From: Clostridium_AF sediminicola
GTDB lineage: Bacteria; Bacillota; Clostridia; Clostridiales; Clostridiaceae
Direction of reading: 5' to 3'
NCBI RefSeq assembly: GCF_050402865.1
Contig: NZ_BAABMF010000009.1
Coordinates: 124,001 to 188,000, forward strand
Length of the DNA stretch: 64,000 bases
The position numbers and the translations under genes were made by a program. Of this stretch, positions 18,530 to 25,883 are shown piece by piece. The notes under the pieces were generated by a model. The model saw only the letters and a list, made by a program, of their open reading frames with translations. It was not told where the DNA came from and searched no databases. The stretch's first letter is position 1; the number at the start of each line of letters is the position of its first letter.

Positions 18530-18651
18530 CATATCATAAAATAATTGAAAAGTCAAAACGGAAAAACTGTGATTTAATGTTTAATTATATATCACAATAT
18601 TTGCCGCTTTTCATTATGGGTTGAAATGATAAAATAAAAGTATCAGATTTA
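18530..18651 (+). promoter_or_regulatory. duplicated control region, copy A (before ridA)
   Basis: This block aligns along its full length (about 85% identity by eye) with 22467-22581 before the PLP-lyase gene. Shared landmarks are CATATCATAAAA, AAAGTCAAAAC, AAACTGTGATTTAATG, TATCACAA, TTGCCGCTTTTCATTA and GAAATGATAAAAT. TGTGAT and ATCACA form an inverted repeat 17 bases apart (18 in copy B). The divergent LysR-family regulator at 21479-22396 is the likely binder. Confidence 0.75.
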
Positions 18652-18696
18652 GTTATTCAACAAAATAAAAAATATAATACATATGGAGGTTTTGTT

Positions 18697-19074
18697 ATGG
18701 AAAAGATTGTTGTTTCAACAAAAAAAGCACCGGGAGCAATAGGTCCTTATTCACAGGCTATAAAGCAAGGGGATTTTATTTTTACTTCAGGGCAGTTACC
18801 AATTGATTATAAAACAGGGGAGATGGCTAATAGTATTGAAGAGCAGACTAAACAATCTCTAGAAAATGTGAAAGCTATTATAGAAGAAGCTGGGACTAGT
18901 CTTGATAAAGTAATAAAAACAGTAGTTTTCTTGAGTGACATGAACAATTTTGCAAAAATGAATGAAGTATATAGTCAATATTTTACTGAAAATTATCCGG
19001 CAAGAAGTGCAATAGAAGTAGCTAGATTACCTAAAGATGCTCTTGTTGAAATTGAAGTTGTAGCAGTTATATAA
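18697..19074 (+). CDS. ridA: RidA-family reactive imine/enamine deaminase
   Basis: RidA hydrolyses 2-aminoacrylate and related enamines/imines released by PLP enzymes such as serine dehydratase or cysteine desulfhydrase. The 125-residue sequence has GAIGPYSQA near residue 13 and the substrate-binding Arg of the PARSAIEV motif near 107. TATGGAGG precedes the ATG. It is the first gene of a RidA-TSUP-NhaC unit, and the matching PLP lyase is controlled by the second copy of the same upstream region. Confidence 0.93.
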   Translation: MEKIVVSTKKAPGAIGPYSQAIKQGDFIFTSGQLPIDYKTGEMANSIEEQTKQSLENVKAIIEEAGTSLDKVIKTVVFLSDMNNFAKMNEVYSQYFTENYPARSAIEVARLPKDALVEIEVVAVI

Positions 19075-19191
19075 AATTATTTTGAAATTGTAAACGTATT
19101 GATGTTTTTGTATTTCACTAACCAGTACTTTTCCCATATTATCAGCTGAAAGTATTATTTATTTTATGATTATTTGACAAAAGGAGGTACT

Positions 19192-19917
19192 ATGGGTTTA
19201 AGTGTAATTATTTTTTTAATGTTTATTGTTTTTGCAGGATATTTAATACAGAGCGTAGCGGGATTTGGGGCAGTTATATTCAGTTTGCCTTTTGCATTGT
19301 TGGTAATAGGTCGTCATGAGTACGTGCCGGTTACTTTAGTGTTATCAATATTACAATGTGTATATATTGCTTTCAAAGACAGAGAATATATTGTTTGGAA
19401 AGAATTTTTAAAAATGATTTTATTAGCTTTTTTAGGAGTACCTATTGGGCTTTTCGCTTCGAAAAAATATTCAGAAGATTCTCTAAAAATATTACTGGCT
19501 ATATTTATTATTCTGAACTCATCTTTAAGTTTGTATAAGATATATAGGAAAAAATCAGCTATAAAAGAAGTGGGGAAGTTAAGTTATATTCTTCCTGTAA
19601 TAAGCGGTAGTTTGCAGGCGGCATTTGCAGTAGGTGGTCCTATGATTAGTGCATATATATCAAAAATTTGCAGTGAAAAGAGGCAGTTTAGAGTTATGCT
19701 TTGTTTGTTTTGGTGTGTACTAAACACTGTTATTTTATTGCAACTAGCATTTTCGAGATCGTTAAATTTAGGACATGTTAAATTACTTGCTATATTATTT
19801 CCAGCGGCAGCTTTTGTTATTTTTGTAGGAAATGTTTTTATTAATAAAATTAGCCAATCTAGATTCGAGATTTTAGTTCATTGTGGGTTAATAGCCTCGG
19901 CATTAATGCTTTTATAA
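19192..19917 (+). CDS. TauE/SafE (TSUP) family permease 1
   Basis: This 241-residue polytopic protein has about eight helices and the family glycine-rich signatures VAGFGAVIFSLPFAL near residue 24 and QAAFAVGGPMISAY near 142. TSUP proteins export sulfite, sulfonates or other sulfur-containing acids; substrates of most are unknown. I choose the ATG at 19192, directly after AAAGGAGG. It lies 117 bp after ridA and 70 bp before the NhaC-type gene. Confidence 0.88.
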   Translation: MGLSVIIFLMFIVFAGYLIQSVAGFGAVIFSLPFALLVIGRHEYVPVTLVLSILQCVYIAFKDREYIVWKEFLKMILLAFLGVPIGLFASKKYSEDSLKILLAIFIILNSSLSLYKIYRKKSAIKEVGKLSYILPVISGSLQAAFAVGGPMISAYISKICSEKRQFRVMLCLFWCVLNTVILLQLAFSRSLNLGHVKLLAILFPAAAFVIFVGNVFINKISQSRFEILVHCGLIASALMLL

Positions 19918-19987
19918 AATGTAAACGATTAGTAGCAATAATTTGTAGATTATATTTATAATAAAAAAGAAAAATGGAGGAATTATA

Positions 19988-21340
19988 ATGAAATCACAAA
20001 AACCTAATTTTATGGCGCTTATGCCTATCTTGATTTTCTTAGCATTGACATTCAGTTTTGGTATAGCACTTGGTAGTTCAAAAATAGTTGATGCCCTAGT
20101 ATTTTTCATGATTGCAACATTTGTGGCAATTTTCATGAATAGAAGCAGAACAACAATGGAAAAAGTGGAAACTTTCGCAAGAGGTGCAGCTAATGAAAAT
20201 ACAATCATTATGATTATGATTTTCTTGCTTGCAGGCGCATTTGCAAAGGTAGCAAGAGATGGTGGTGCGGTTGACAGTGTTGTTAATTTATTCTTAACAT
20301 ATATACCTGACTTTATGTTAGTGCCTGGGCTGTTTTTTGTTGCATGTCTAGTTGCATTAGCCCTTGGTACATCAGTAGGGACAGTTACAGCTCTAGCACC
20401 AGTTGCTGTTGGACTTGCAGAAACTACGGGTATTCCAGTTGCGCTTGTTGTAGGAGCTGTGCTGGGTGGAGCAGCATTTGGTGATAATATGTCTGTTATT
20501 TCAGATACAACAATCGCTGCAACAAGGCTATGTGGTGTAGAGATGAGAGATAAATTTAGAGTCAATTTTCTTATTGTATTACCAGCAGGGATTTTGACCA
20601 TGATAATCTTTGCATTTTTAACAATGGGTAATAATTATTCTTTCTCAGCCGGGGAGTTTAATTTGCTTCAAGTATTGCCATTTGCAGTTGTTTTAGTATC
20701 GGCGCTAATGGGTATGAACGTATTTTATGTATTACTATCTGGAATTATTTTAGCTGGTGGTGTTGGTATTTATTATAATGCTTTTGAACACGAGTTTGGA
20801 CAACTTGTTGGTTTATTGACTACTGCACAACAAGGGATGATGGGTATGGCTAAAATTTCTATTATTGTACTGGTTGTGGGTGGTATTATAGGGATTATCA
20901 AGTATAATGGTGGTATAGACTGGATTGTTGAAAAGCTAGAAGCAAAAGCCAACGATGCTAAGAGTGGAATGATGAGTATTATTTTCTTAACTATTCTAGT
21001 TACAATTTTTGTTGCAAACTCAACAGTAGCAATTGTAACTGCGGCGCCAATAGCAATGGTTACAACTAAAAAGTTTGGCATTGACCCTAGAAAAACAGCA
21101 GCATATCTTGATATGTTTGGAACAGCGACAATGGCAAATGTACCTTGGGGTGGCATGATGTTAGCTGCGGCATCCACTGCAACAGCTTCAATGCAAGCAG
21201 GAGAACTTGTGGCAGTAGAAATAATTAAATATTCTACATACTCACATTTAGTAATGATATCTGCTATTGTTTGTTTATTTATTGGTTTTCCAAAATTAAA
21301 GCCTTTTAAGACAAAAGAAATTAATAATAATACCATATAA
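19988..21340 (+). CDS. NhaC-family Na+/H+ antiporter-like transporter
   Basis: This 450-residue protein has about 12 helices and the NhaC-family motifs GTSVGTVTALAPVA near residue 130 and GGAAFGDNMSVISDTT near 160. NhaC relatives exchange Na+ for H+ or drive organic-acid or amino-acid antiport (for example MleN), so an amino acid or carboxylate could be the substrate in this setting. It ends the ridA operon at a strong terminator. The ATG follows a TGGAGG site. Confidence 0.88.
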   Translation: MKSQKPNFMALMPILIFLALTFSFGIALGSSKIVDALVFFMIATFVAIFMNRSRTTMEKVETFARGAANENTIIMIMIFLLAGAFAKVARDGGAVDSVVNLFLTYIPDFMLVPGLFFVACLVALALGTSVGTVTALAPVAVGLAETTGIPVALVVGAVLGGAAFGDNMSVISDTTIAATRLCGVEMRDKFRVNFLIVLPAGILTMIIFAFLTMGNNYSFSAGEFNLLQVLPFAVVLVSALMGMNVFYVLLSGIILAGGVGIYYNAFEHEFGQLVGLLTTAQQGMMGMAKISIIVLVVGGIIGIIKYNGGIDWIVEKLEAKANDAKSGMMSIIFLTILVTIFVANSTVAIVTAAPIAMVTTKKFGIDPRKTAAYLDMFGTATMANVPWGGMMLAAASTATASMQAGELVAVEIIKYSTYSHLVMISAIVCLFIGFPKLKPFKTKEINNNTI

Positions 21341-21356
21341 AATACAAATGGAAATC

Positions 21357-21399
21357 AAAAAGGGGTAGGTTCTTTTAAATTAAGAACCTATCCCTTTTT
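21357..21399. terminator. strong terminator after the NhaC-type gene
   Basis: AAAAAGGGGTAGGTTCTT pairs with AAGAACCTATCCCTTTTT over a 7-base loop, allowing one G-U pair, and ends in T5. It could also serve the convergent LysR gene. Confidence 0.9.
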
Positions 21400-21478
21400 A
21401 GTTATTAATCTTATTTTGTCTAGATATTTGTCGTTTCCATAATCATATCGATTTGTCCATTAATGAGAGATAAAAGAA

Positions 21479-22396
21479 CTAAAGTTTGAATTGCATAGTG
21501 TTAATGTGAGAATTTAAATATCTGTTAAATAGTTGAATGTTTTTTTCAGCTGCAGTTGATGGTGAAATGTGCGTTAGCTTATAGACTATTCTATTCGGTG
21601 GAGCAGGATCTAGTTGAAGAATTTTTACATTATTTTCTTTTGAAAAGCCCTTCGCCGTGGATATGGGCATTATTGTCCAGAAATCACCTTGACACAAAAA
21701 GTGAGATAATAAAGAAATGCTTGTAGCAGTAACGAGAGGGCATATTGAAATATCAAACCATTTGTCATGCCACATTTTATAAATAGGTCCCCAGCCAATA
21801 TTTAAATTGTCTTTTAAGCCTACATATAGCTCGTAATTAGGGTCAAGGGTTTCGGGGTGAACATATGGACCTGTTATTTGGCTGTGTTCAGGTACTACAA
21901 GCACCATTTCATCCGTCATAATTTGTTCTACCACCACATCCGCATATTTCATTTCATACAAAGCAAAGCCCACATCAACTATCTTTTTACTAACTAAAGA
22001 GTAAATCATGTCGGCAGGATATAACTTTAGATCAAGATTAAATCCCGGCTCCTCATAGACGAGTTTACGGTACAGGGGAACAAACCCATGCTCAAGTATG
22101 CTGTCAACAGTTGCGATTGACAGGTATGGTTTGGCATTTGTATTCTTTAGTCTGGCACAGTCGTTCCATAGAGACATCCAATTTTCGGCTATAGCTAAAA
22201 ATTCCTCACCTTTTGGAGTTAGGGAGATTTCTTTAATGCCTTTTTTTCTCTCAATAAGGTTAACACCCAGCTCCTTTTCAAGCATTTTTAACCTTGTACC
22301 CACAGTAGAAGGCGACATATAAAGCAGGTTTGATGCTTTAAGAATACTTTTCTCTTTTATTATGGCTAGAAAGACTTGTATGTCCATTTTGTCCAT
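21479..22396 (-). CDS. LysR-family transcriptional regulator
   Basis: This 305-residue protein has the LysR N-terminal winged HTH (MDIQVFLAIIKEKSILKASN, then MSPSTVGTRLKMLEKELG) and an effector-binding domain. I place the start at ATG 22396 behind GGAGGG rather than at the upstream ATG 22429. It is divergent from the PLP-lyase gene and probably controls that gene. Because the ridA operon carries a second copy of the control region, it probably controls that too. The inducer is unknown, probably the PLP-lyase substrate. Confidence 0.9.
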   Translation of the reverse strand: MDKMDIQVFLAIIKEKSILKASNLLYMSPSTVGTRLKMLEKELGVNLIERKKGIKEISLTPKGEEFLAIAENWMSLWNDCARLKNTNAKPYLSIATVDSILEHGFVPLYRKLVYEEPGFNLDLKLYPADMIYSLVSKKIVDVGFALYEMKYADVVVEQIMTDEMVLVVPEHSQITGPYVHPETLDPNYELYVGLKDNLNIGWGPIYKMWHDKWFDISICPLVTATSISLLSHFLCQGDFWTIMPISTAKGFSKENNVKILQLDPAPPNRIVYKLTHISPSTAAEKNIQLFNRYLNSHINTMQFKL

Positions 22397-22466
22397 AAAT
22401 ATCCCTCCAAATTTATTATATTTTAACATAATATAGAGTTGTTTCTTGAAAACATAATATTTCTAA

Positions 22467-22581
22467 CATATCATAAAACAAATAAAAAGTCAAAACAAAA
22501 AAACTGTGATTTAATGCATAATTATTATATCACAACAATTGCCGCTTTTCATTAAGAGTAGAAATGATAAAATGAATGTAT
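22467..22581 (+). promoter_or_regulatory. duplicated control region, copy B (before PLP lyase)
   Basis: This is the second copy of the block at 18530-18651, lying in the LysR/PLP-lyase divergent region. It keeps the TGTGAT and ATCACA inverted repeat and the TTGCCGCTTTTCATTA and GAAATGATAAAAT segments. About 85 bases separate it from the ATG at 22665. Confidence 0.75.
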
Positions 22582-22664
22582 GAAAGATGTGTAATTGAAA
22601 TCGGTTTTAGTAGTTGATTTTTAAACCCAAATATATAATTATATTAAATAGGAGGAGAAATATA

Positions 22665-23747
22665 ATGAAAATGACACCTGCAGAAATTGAAGAACGTTTT
22701 GTAGACATTCCTAGAAAAAGGTTGGTATACACACCAACACCTTTTAACAAGTTGGAGAACATGTCCAATGATTATGGTGTAGACATTTATATGAAGCGTG
22801 AGGACCTGAGTGGTCCAAGTACCTTTGGAGGCAACAAAACAAGAAAGTTGGAGTTTATTCTTGGGAAAGCTTTAGAGGAAAGGGTTGATTATCTTATAAC
22901 TTACGGAGCATACCAGTCAAATGCTTGTATGCAGATGACAACTTTTTGTAATAGTTGTGATATTAAACCTATTTTATTCCTTGGCGATACAAAAAATAAG
23001 GGCATACCTGAAAACCTTACAGGAAACCTACTTTTAAGTAATATACTGGGAGCTGAAATTCACTATGTTAGTAAACCTGAGACGGAGGATCCTACTGACC
23101 TTAATCCCCTATGGATAAAGGTTATGGACCAGGCTAATAAGAAAAAAGAAGAGCTGGAGAAGCAGGGATATAGAGTTGAACTTGTTCCAGTAGGATGCAC
23201 ACATGAATATGGCTGGGTTGCTTATACACTTCTCTTTACTGAGTTACTTGCGCAAACAAAAGCTAGTGGATTTGAAATGGATTATATATTCCATACAAAT
23301 GGTTCTGGTGGTTCTTTGCCGGCAATGATTGCTGCAAATTTGATGACTGACTCTAAGGTGAAAATTGTTTCTGTTAACGTACGTTCTTGGGAAGAGGGAA
23401 ACCTTATTACAAAGAAAACATGTCTTGACAGAGTTAAGTATGTATTTGATAGATTGAATGTTCCATGTCCTTCTGATGAGGAAATTTATGCTGAGATGAA
23501 CATAGATGAAAATTATATTAAACCAGGGTATGGTATTCCAAATCCGGATGTTCAAAAAAGCATTAAAGAGGTGGCACGTCGAGAAGGTATGTTTGTGGAT
23601 CCTACTTATTCTGGAAGAGGTTTCCATGGGATGATGGAGTATATTAGAAAAGGTATTGTTCCGGAGGGTAGCAAGGTTGTGTTTATTCACACAGGAGGAT
23701 CAGGCTCATTCTTCTCCAATCCAGATCTTGTTAAGGATCTTTACTAA
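22665..23747 (+). CDS. D-cysteine desulfhydrase/ACC deaminase-family PLP enzyme
   Basis: This 360-residue fold-type II PLP enzyme has the lysine motif GGNKTRKLE near residue 52, a YQSNACMQM loop near 87, and the phosphate-binding HTGGSGSFF near 346. Relatives are D-cysteine desulfhydrase (pyruvate, H2S and ammonia via 2-aminoacrylate) and 1-aminocyclopropane-1-carboxylate deaminase. The choice between them is not certain. Partnership with RidA and two TSUP exporters favours a sulfur amino acid substrate. The ATG lies behind GGAGGAG; the longer upstream ATG frame lacks a site. Confidence 0.82.
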   Translation: MKMTPAEIEERFVDIPRKRLVYTPTPFNKLENMSNDYGVDIYMKREDLSGPSTFGGNKTRKLEFILGKALEERVDYLITYGAYQSNACMQMTTFCNSCDIKPILFLGDTKNKGIPENLTGNLLLSNILGAEIHYVSKPETEDPTDLNPLWIKVMDQANKKKEELEKQGYRVELVPVGCTHEYGWVAYTLLFTELLAQTKASGFEMDYIFHTNGSGGSLPAMIAANLMTDSKVKIVSVNVRSWEEGNLITKKTCLDRVKYVFDRLNVPCPSDEEIYAEMNIDENYIKPGYGIPNPDVQKSIKEVARREGMFVDPTYSGRGFHGMMEYIRKGIVPEGSKVVFIHTGGSGSFFSNPDLVKDLY

Positions 23748-23771
23748 TTAATAAGCAAAGATAACAAAACC

Positions 23772-23839
23772 TTATCATCAGATGTGATAATAAGATGAAT
23801 AGGCTTCTTCTGCACAGATACAATATGGCTGAAGAAGCC
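23772..23839 (+). terminator. tandem hairpins after the PLP-lyase gene
   Basis: TTATCA/TGATAA (23772-23790) is followed by GGCTTCTTC/GAAGAAGCC (23802-23839). The second has only a short T-rich tail, so partial read-through into the second TSUP gene is plausible. Confidence 0.55.
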
Positions 23840-23890
23840 CTTGTTATCAAAACAGAAACGGTAAATATAGAATAGAAAGGGTCAATTTAA

Positions 23891-24640
23891 ATGTATATTG
23901 CAATTTTCATAGCAAACATTATTATAGGATTATTGATAGGAATATCGGGTATAGCAGGCTTTTTGCTTCCTATGTTTTATACAGGAGTATATGGGATCAT
24001 GGTTGCGGATAGTATGGCAATGAGCTTTTCAGCCTTTTTCGTATCGGGAGTAATAGGAGCATATTCCTATCGTAAATCTGGTGACATAGATATGCCTATA
24101 GCATTGAAAATGGGAATAGGAAGTATTGTGGGAGCTTTATTGGGAGTTTGGTGTAATAATATGGTTCCTGTTATTTTAGCAAAACGATTTTTATTTTTAA
24201 TGGTATTTTTATCAGGATTATCACTTTTTAAAAACAGAACTGACAAAAGTGGAGAACAAATTGTATCTCCGTTGATAGGTAACAATGCTTTTTTAGTAAT
24301 TACTGGAGCTATGATAGCTTTAATAAGCTCTTTTACAGGAGCAGGCGGCCCAATAATTACTGTTCCATTACTTATAACACTTGGTATAAATGTAAGAAAA
24401 GCAGTAGGTATAAGCTTGTTTAATTCAATATTTATAGCATTACCTGCATTTATAGGATATCAAAGCAATGCGACTCTCCCAAATATAAACATCCTTCTAG
24501 TCCTTTGCATGGTCTCTCATGGAATTGGAGTTACCTTTGGGGCTAAAATTTCAGGAAAAATCGACCATAAATTATTAAAAAAATTTGTGGCTGTTGTATC
24601 AGTTGTTGTTTCTTGCTATATGTTCTATAATACTCTTTGA
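23891..24640 (+). CDS. TauE/SafE (TSUP) family permease 2
   Basis: This 249-residue protein has about eight helices with the two TSUP half-signatures, IGLLIGISGIAGFLLPMF near residue 11 and SFTGAGGPIITVPLL near 147. It belongs to a different TSUP subgroup from the permease at 19192. It lies 143 bp after the PLP-lyase gene and is probably part of the same regulon, exporting a sulfur-containing product or anion. A GAAAGGG site precedes the ATG. Confidence 0.87.
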   Translation: MYIAIFIANIIIGLLIGISGIAGFLLPMFYTGVYGIMVADSMAMSFSAFFVSGVIGAYSYRKSGDIDMPIALKMGIGSIVGALLGVWCNNMVPVILAKRFLFLMVFLSGLSLFKNRTDKSGEQIVSPLIGNNAFLVITGAMIALISSFTGAGGPIITVPLLITLGINVRKAVGISLFNSIFIALPAFIGYQSNATLPNINILLVLCMVSHGIGVTFGAKISGKIDHKLLKKFVAVVSVVVSCYMFYNTL

Positions 24641-24690
24641 AATCAGCATTAATATATTGGAAGATGTCGAGATAATTCTCACAAAGAAAA

Positions 24691-24736
24691 CCCACTCGCT
24701 TAATACCGTTTTTCGGTATCAGCTGAGTGGATTTTG
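24691..24736 (+). terminator. compound hairpin after TSUP permease 2
   Basis: An inner ATACCG/CGGTAT stem is enclosed by an outer CCACTC/GAGTGG stem, followed by a short T-rich stretch. Confidence 0.6.
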
Positions 24737-24817
24737 TACATTATCCATCGTAAATTACGATTTTTTTGTAATGGCGACAGCATAGGCTTTGGCACCATCA
24801 AAATGATTTAAAAGTTA

Positions 24818-25522
24818 CTATTTTAAATTAATTATTTTAATTATTTCATCAATCAAGTTTTTTTGTTGTTCCGTATGTTCCATTATATAGCTTAAAATAC
24901 CATGTGGTGAATTTTTTACAGTTATGATTTTTCTTAATTTGGCGTTTAATGCTGATTCATAATAATCATTTATTACTTCATCAGGTATAACCGTGTCATT
25001 TTCAGCTTTTATGATTAACAAATTCCCTTTATATTCATTTAATATTTTCCATGCATCACTTTGTTTATAACTTCTTTCCTTTCTAATACAATTTGTAAAC
25101 TTATGGTTAAAAGGAAGTGTGTAAGCGTCTTTATCATAAGCTGCAGGAACAAATAAAATGATATTATCAATATTATATCTTTCTAGTAATTTGATGGAGG
25201 TATATCCACTCATGCTTGTGCCAATAATAGTTAAAGGTTCATCGGTTTTAATATGATCTATTATTGTAGATGCTTGTTTAGTCCTCTCGGATAAGCTAGA
25301 TTCTGAAAGAGAGCCGCCAGTTTCTCCGTGTCCTATAAAATCAAAAGCACAAGAAGAGAACCCCTTTTCATAAAATAACTGTCTTAATGGTTCAAATCTT
25401 TTTCTATCAGATTTACCTGCTCCGTGAAGAAAAAATATATTCATATGATTCGTGTCTCCCATTGAATCACCTATTATTTTATGATTTTTATAGTCAATAT
25501 AAAATTTATTAATATAATTCAT
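24818..25522 (-). CDS. alpha/beta hydrolase
   Basis: This 234-residue serine hydrolase has the nucleophile elbow GTSMSG near residue 100, an oxyanion HGAG motif near residue 33, and a downstream acid and SPHG histidine near residue 206. No signal peptide is present, so it is a cytoplasmic esterase, lipase or peptidase-like enzyme of unknown substrate. The ATG follows an AGGAGG site. It stands alone, convergent with the TSUP gene. Confidence 0.85.
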   Translation of the reverse strand: MNYINKFYIDYKNHKIIGDSMGDTNHMNIFFLHGAGKSDRKRFEPLRQLFYEKGFSSCAFDFIGHGETGGSLSESSLSERTKQASTIIDHIKTDEPLTIIGTSMSGYTSIKLLERYNIDNIILFVPAAYDKDAYTLPFNHKFTNCIRKERSYKQSDAWKILNEYKGNLLIIKAENDTVIPDEVINDYYESALNAKLRKIITVKNSPHGILSYIMEHTEQQKNLIDEIIKIINLK

Positions 25523-25604
25523 TTTAAATACCTCCTATCAAGATAAATAAATTTTTATAGACATTATTTGTTTAATAATTATACCATTTTTGAGATATTT
25601 TTGA

Positions 25605-25681
25605 TAGTGAGATTGTTTATAAGTAAGACTAATTGTATTAGTTGAAGATATAGGTATTAAAGAATAGATTTTAAAATATAG
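25605..25681 (+). pseudogene. relic of a second yccF-methyltransferase copy
   Basis: Bases 25605-25627 match the end of yccF (17642-17664) with one mismatch in 23. Bases 25650-25671 match the end of the methyltransferase gene (18300-18321) with one mismatch in 22. The ~635 bp that separate these in the intact copy are replaced here by about 22 bases that include the palindrome ACTAATTGTATTAGT. This looks like the scar of a deleted duplicate. Confidence 0.6.
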
Positions 25682-25762
25682 AATGATAAAAAAATCTGAG
25701 GAGAGAACAAAATACATACAAAAATTATTGTAATTGATTATCAAATACTAATAATGTAAAAT

Positions 25763-25810
25763 AAAGTAGTAATATGAAATATGTAATAGTATTTTATTAC
25801 TACTTTTTTT
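25763..25810 (+). terminator. orphan rho-independent terminator
   Basis: AAAGTAGTAATA pairs perfectly with TATTACTACTTT, followed by T4. There is no intact upstream plus-strand gene, which supports the idea that a transcription unit was lost here. Confidence 0.7.
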
Positions 25811-25883
25811 GCATAAATCTATAAAATAGCATAATCAAGTTCATATAATAGTAGTTGATAATAGTAATTTTTGGGGTGAGAAT

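Larger units (their letters stand above)
25523..25883. other. intergenic region with relic and orphan terminator
   Basis: This gap lies upstream of the PocR-type kinase and holds two things: a relic resembling the yccF and methyltransferase 3' ends (25605-25681) and a plus-strand terminator (25763-25810) with no intact gene in front of it. No other gene is recognisable. Confidence 0.5.

Noticed and set aside
18530..18651. Sigma-54 promoter in the duplicated control region
   Set aside because: I found no convincing GG-N10-GC pair in either copy, and neither unit encodes an enhancer-binding protein.
19092..19935. Possible CcpA cre sites (TGTAAACG) before and after TSUP permease 1
   Set aside because: Only the left half matches the cre consensus. 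The right halves have at least two mismatches, so I do not call them.
19912..20601. 229-codon minus-strand open frame
   Set aside because: It lies wholly opposite the NhaC-type gene, has low-complexity A/S/T/V/I composition typical of a shadow of hydrophobic codons, and no ribosome site. The same applies to the minus-strand frame at 20773-21336.
24691..24736. Riboswitch-like structure after TSUP permease 2
   Set aside because: It is a simple nested hairpin at the end of a gene with no conserved aptamer core, so a terminator is the simpler reading.
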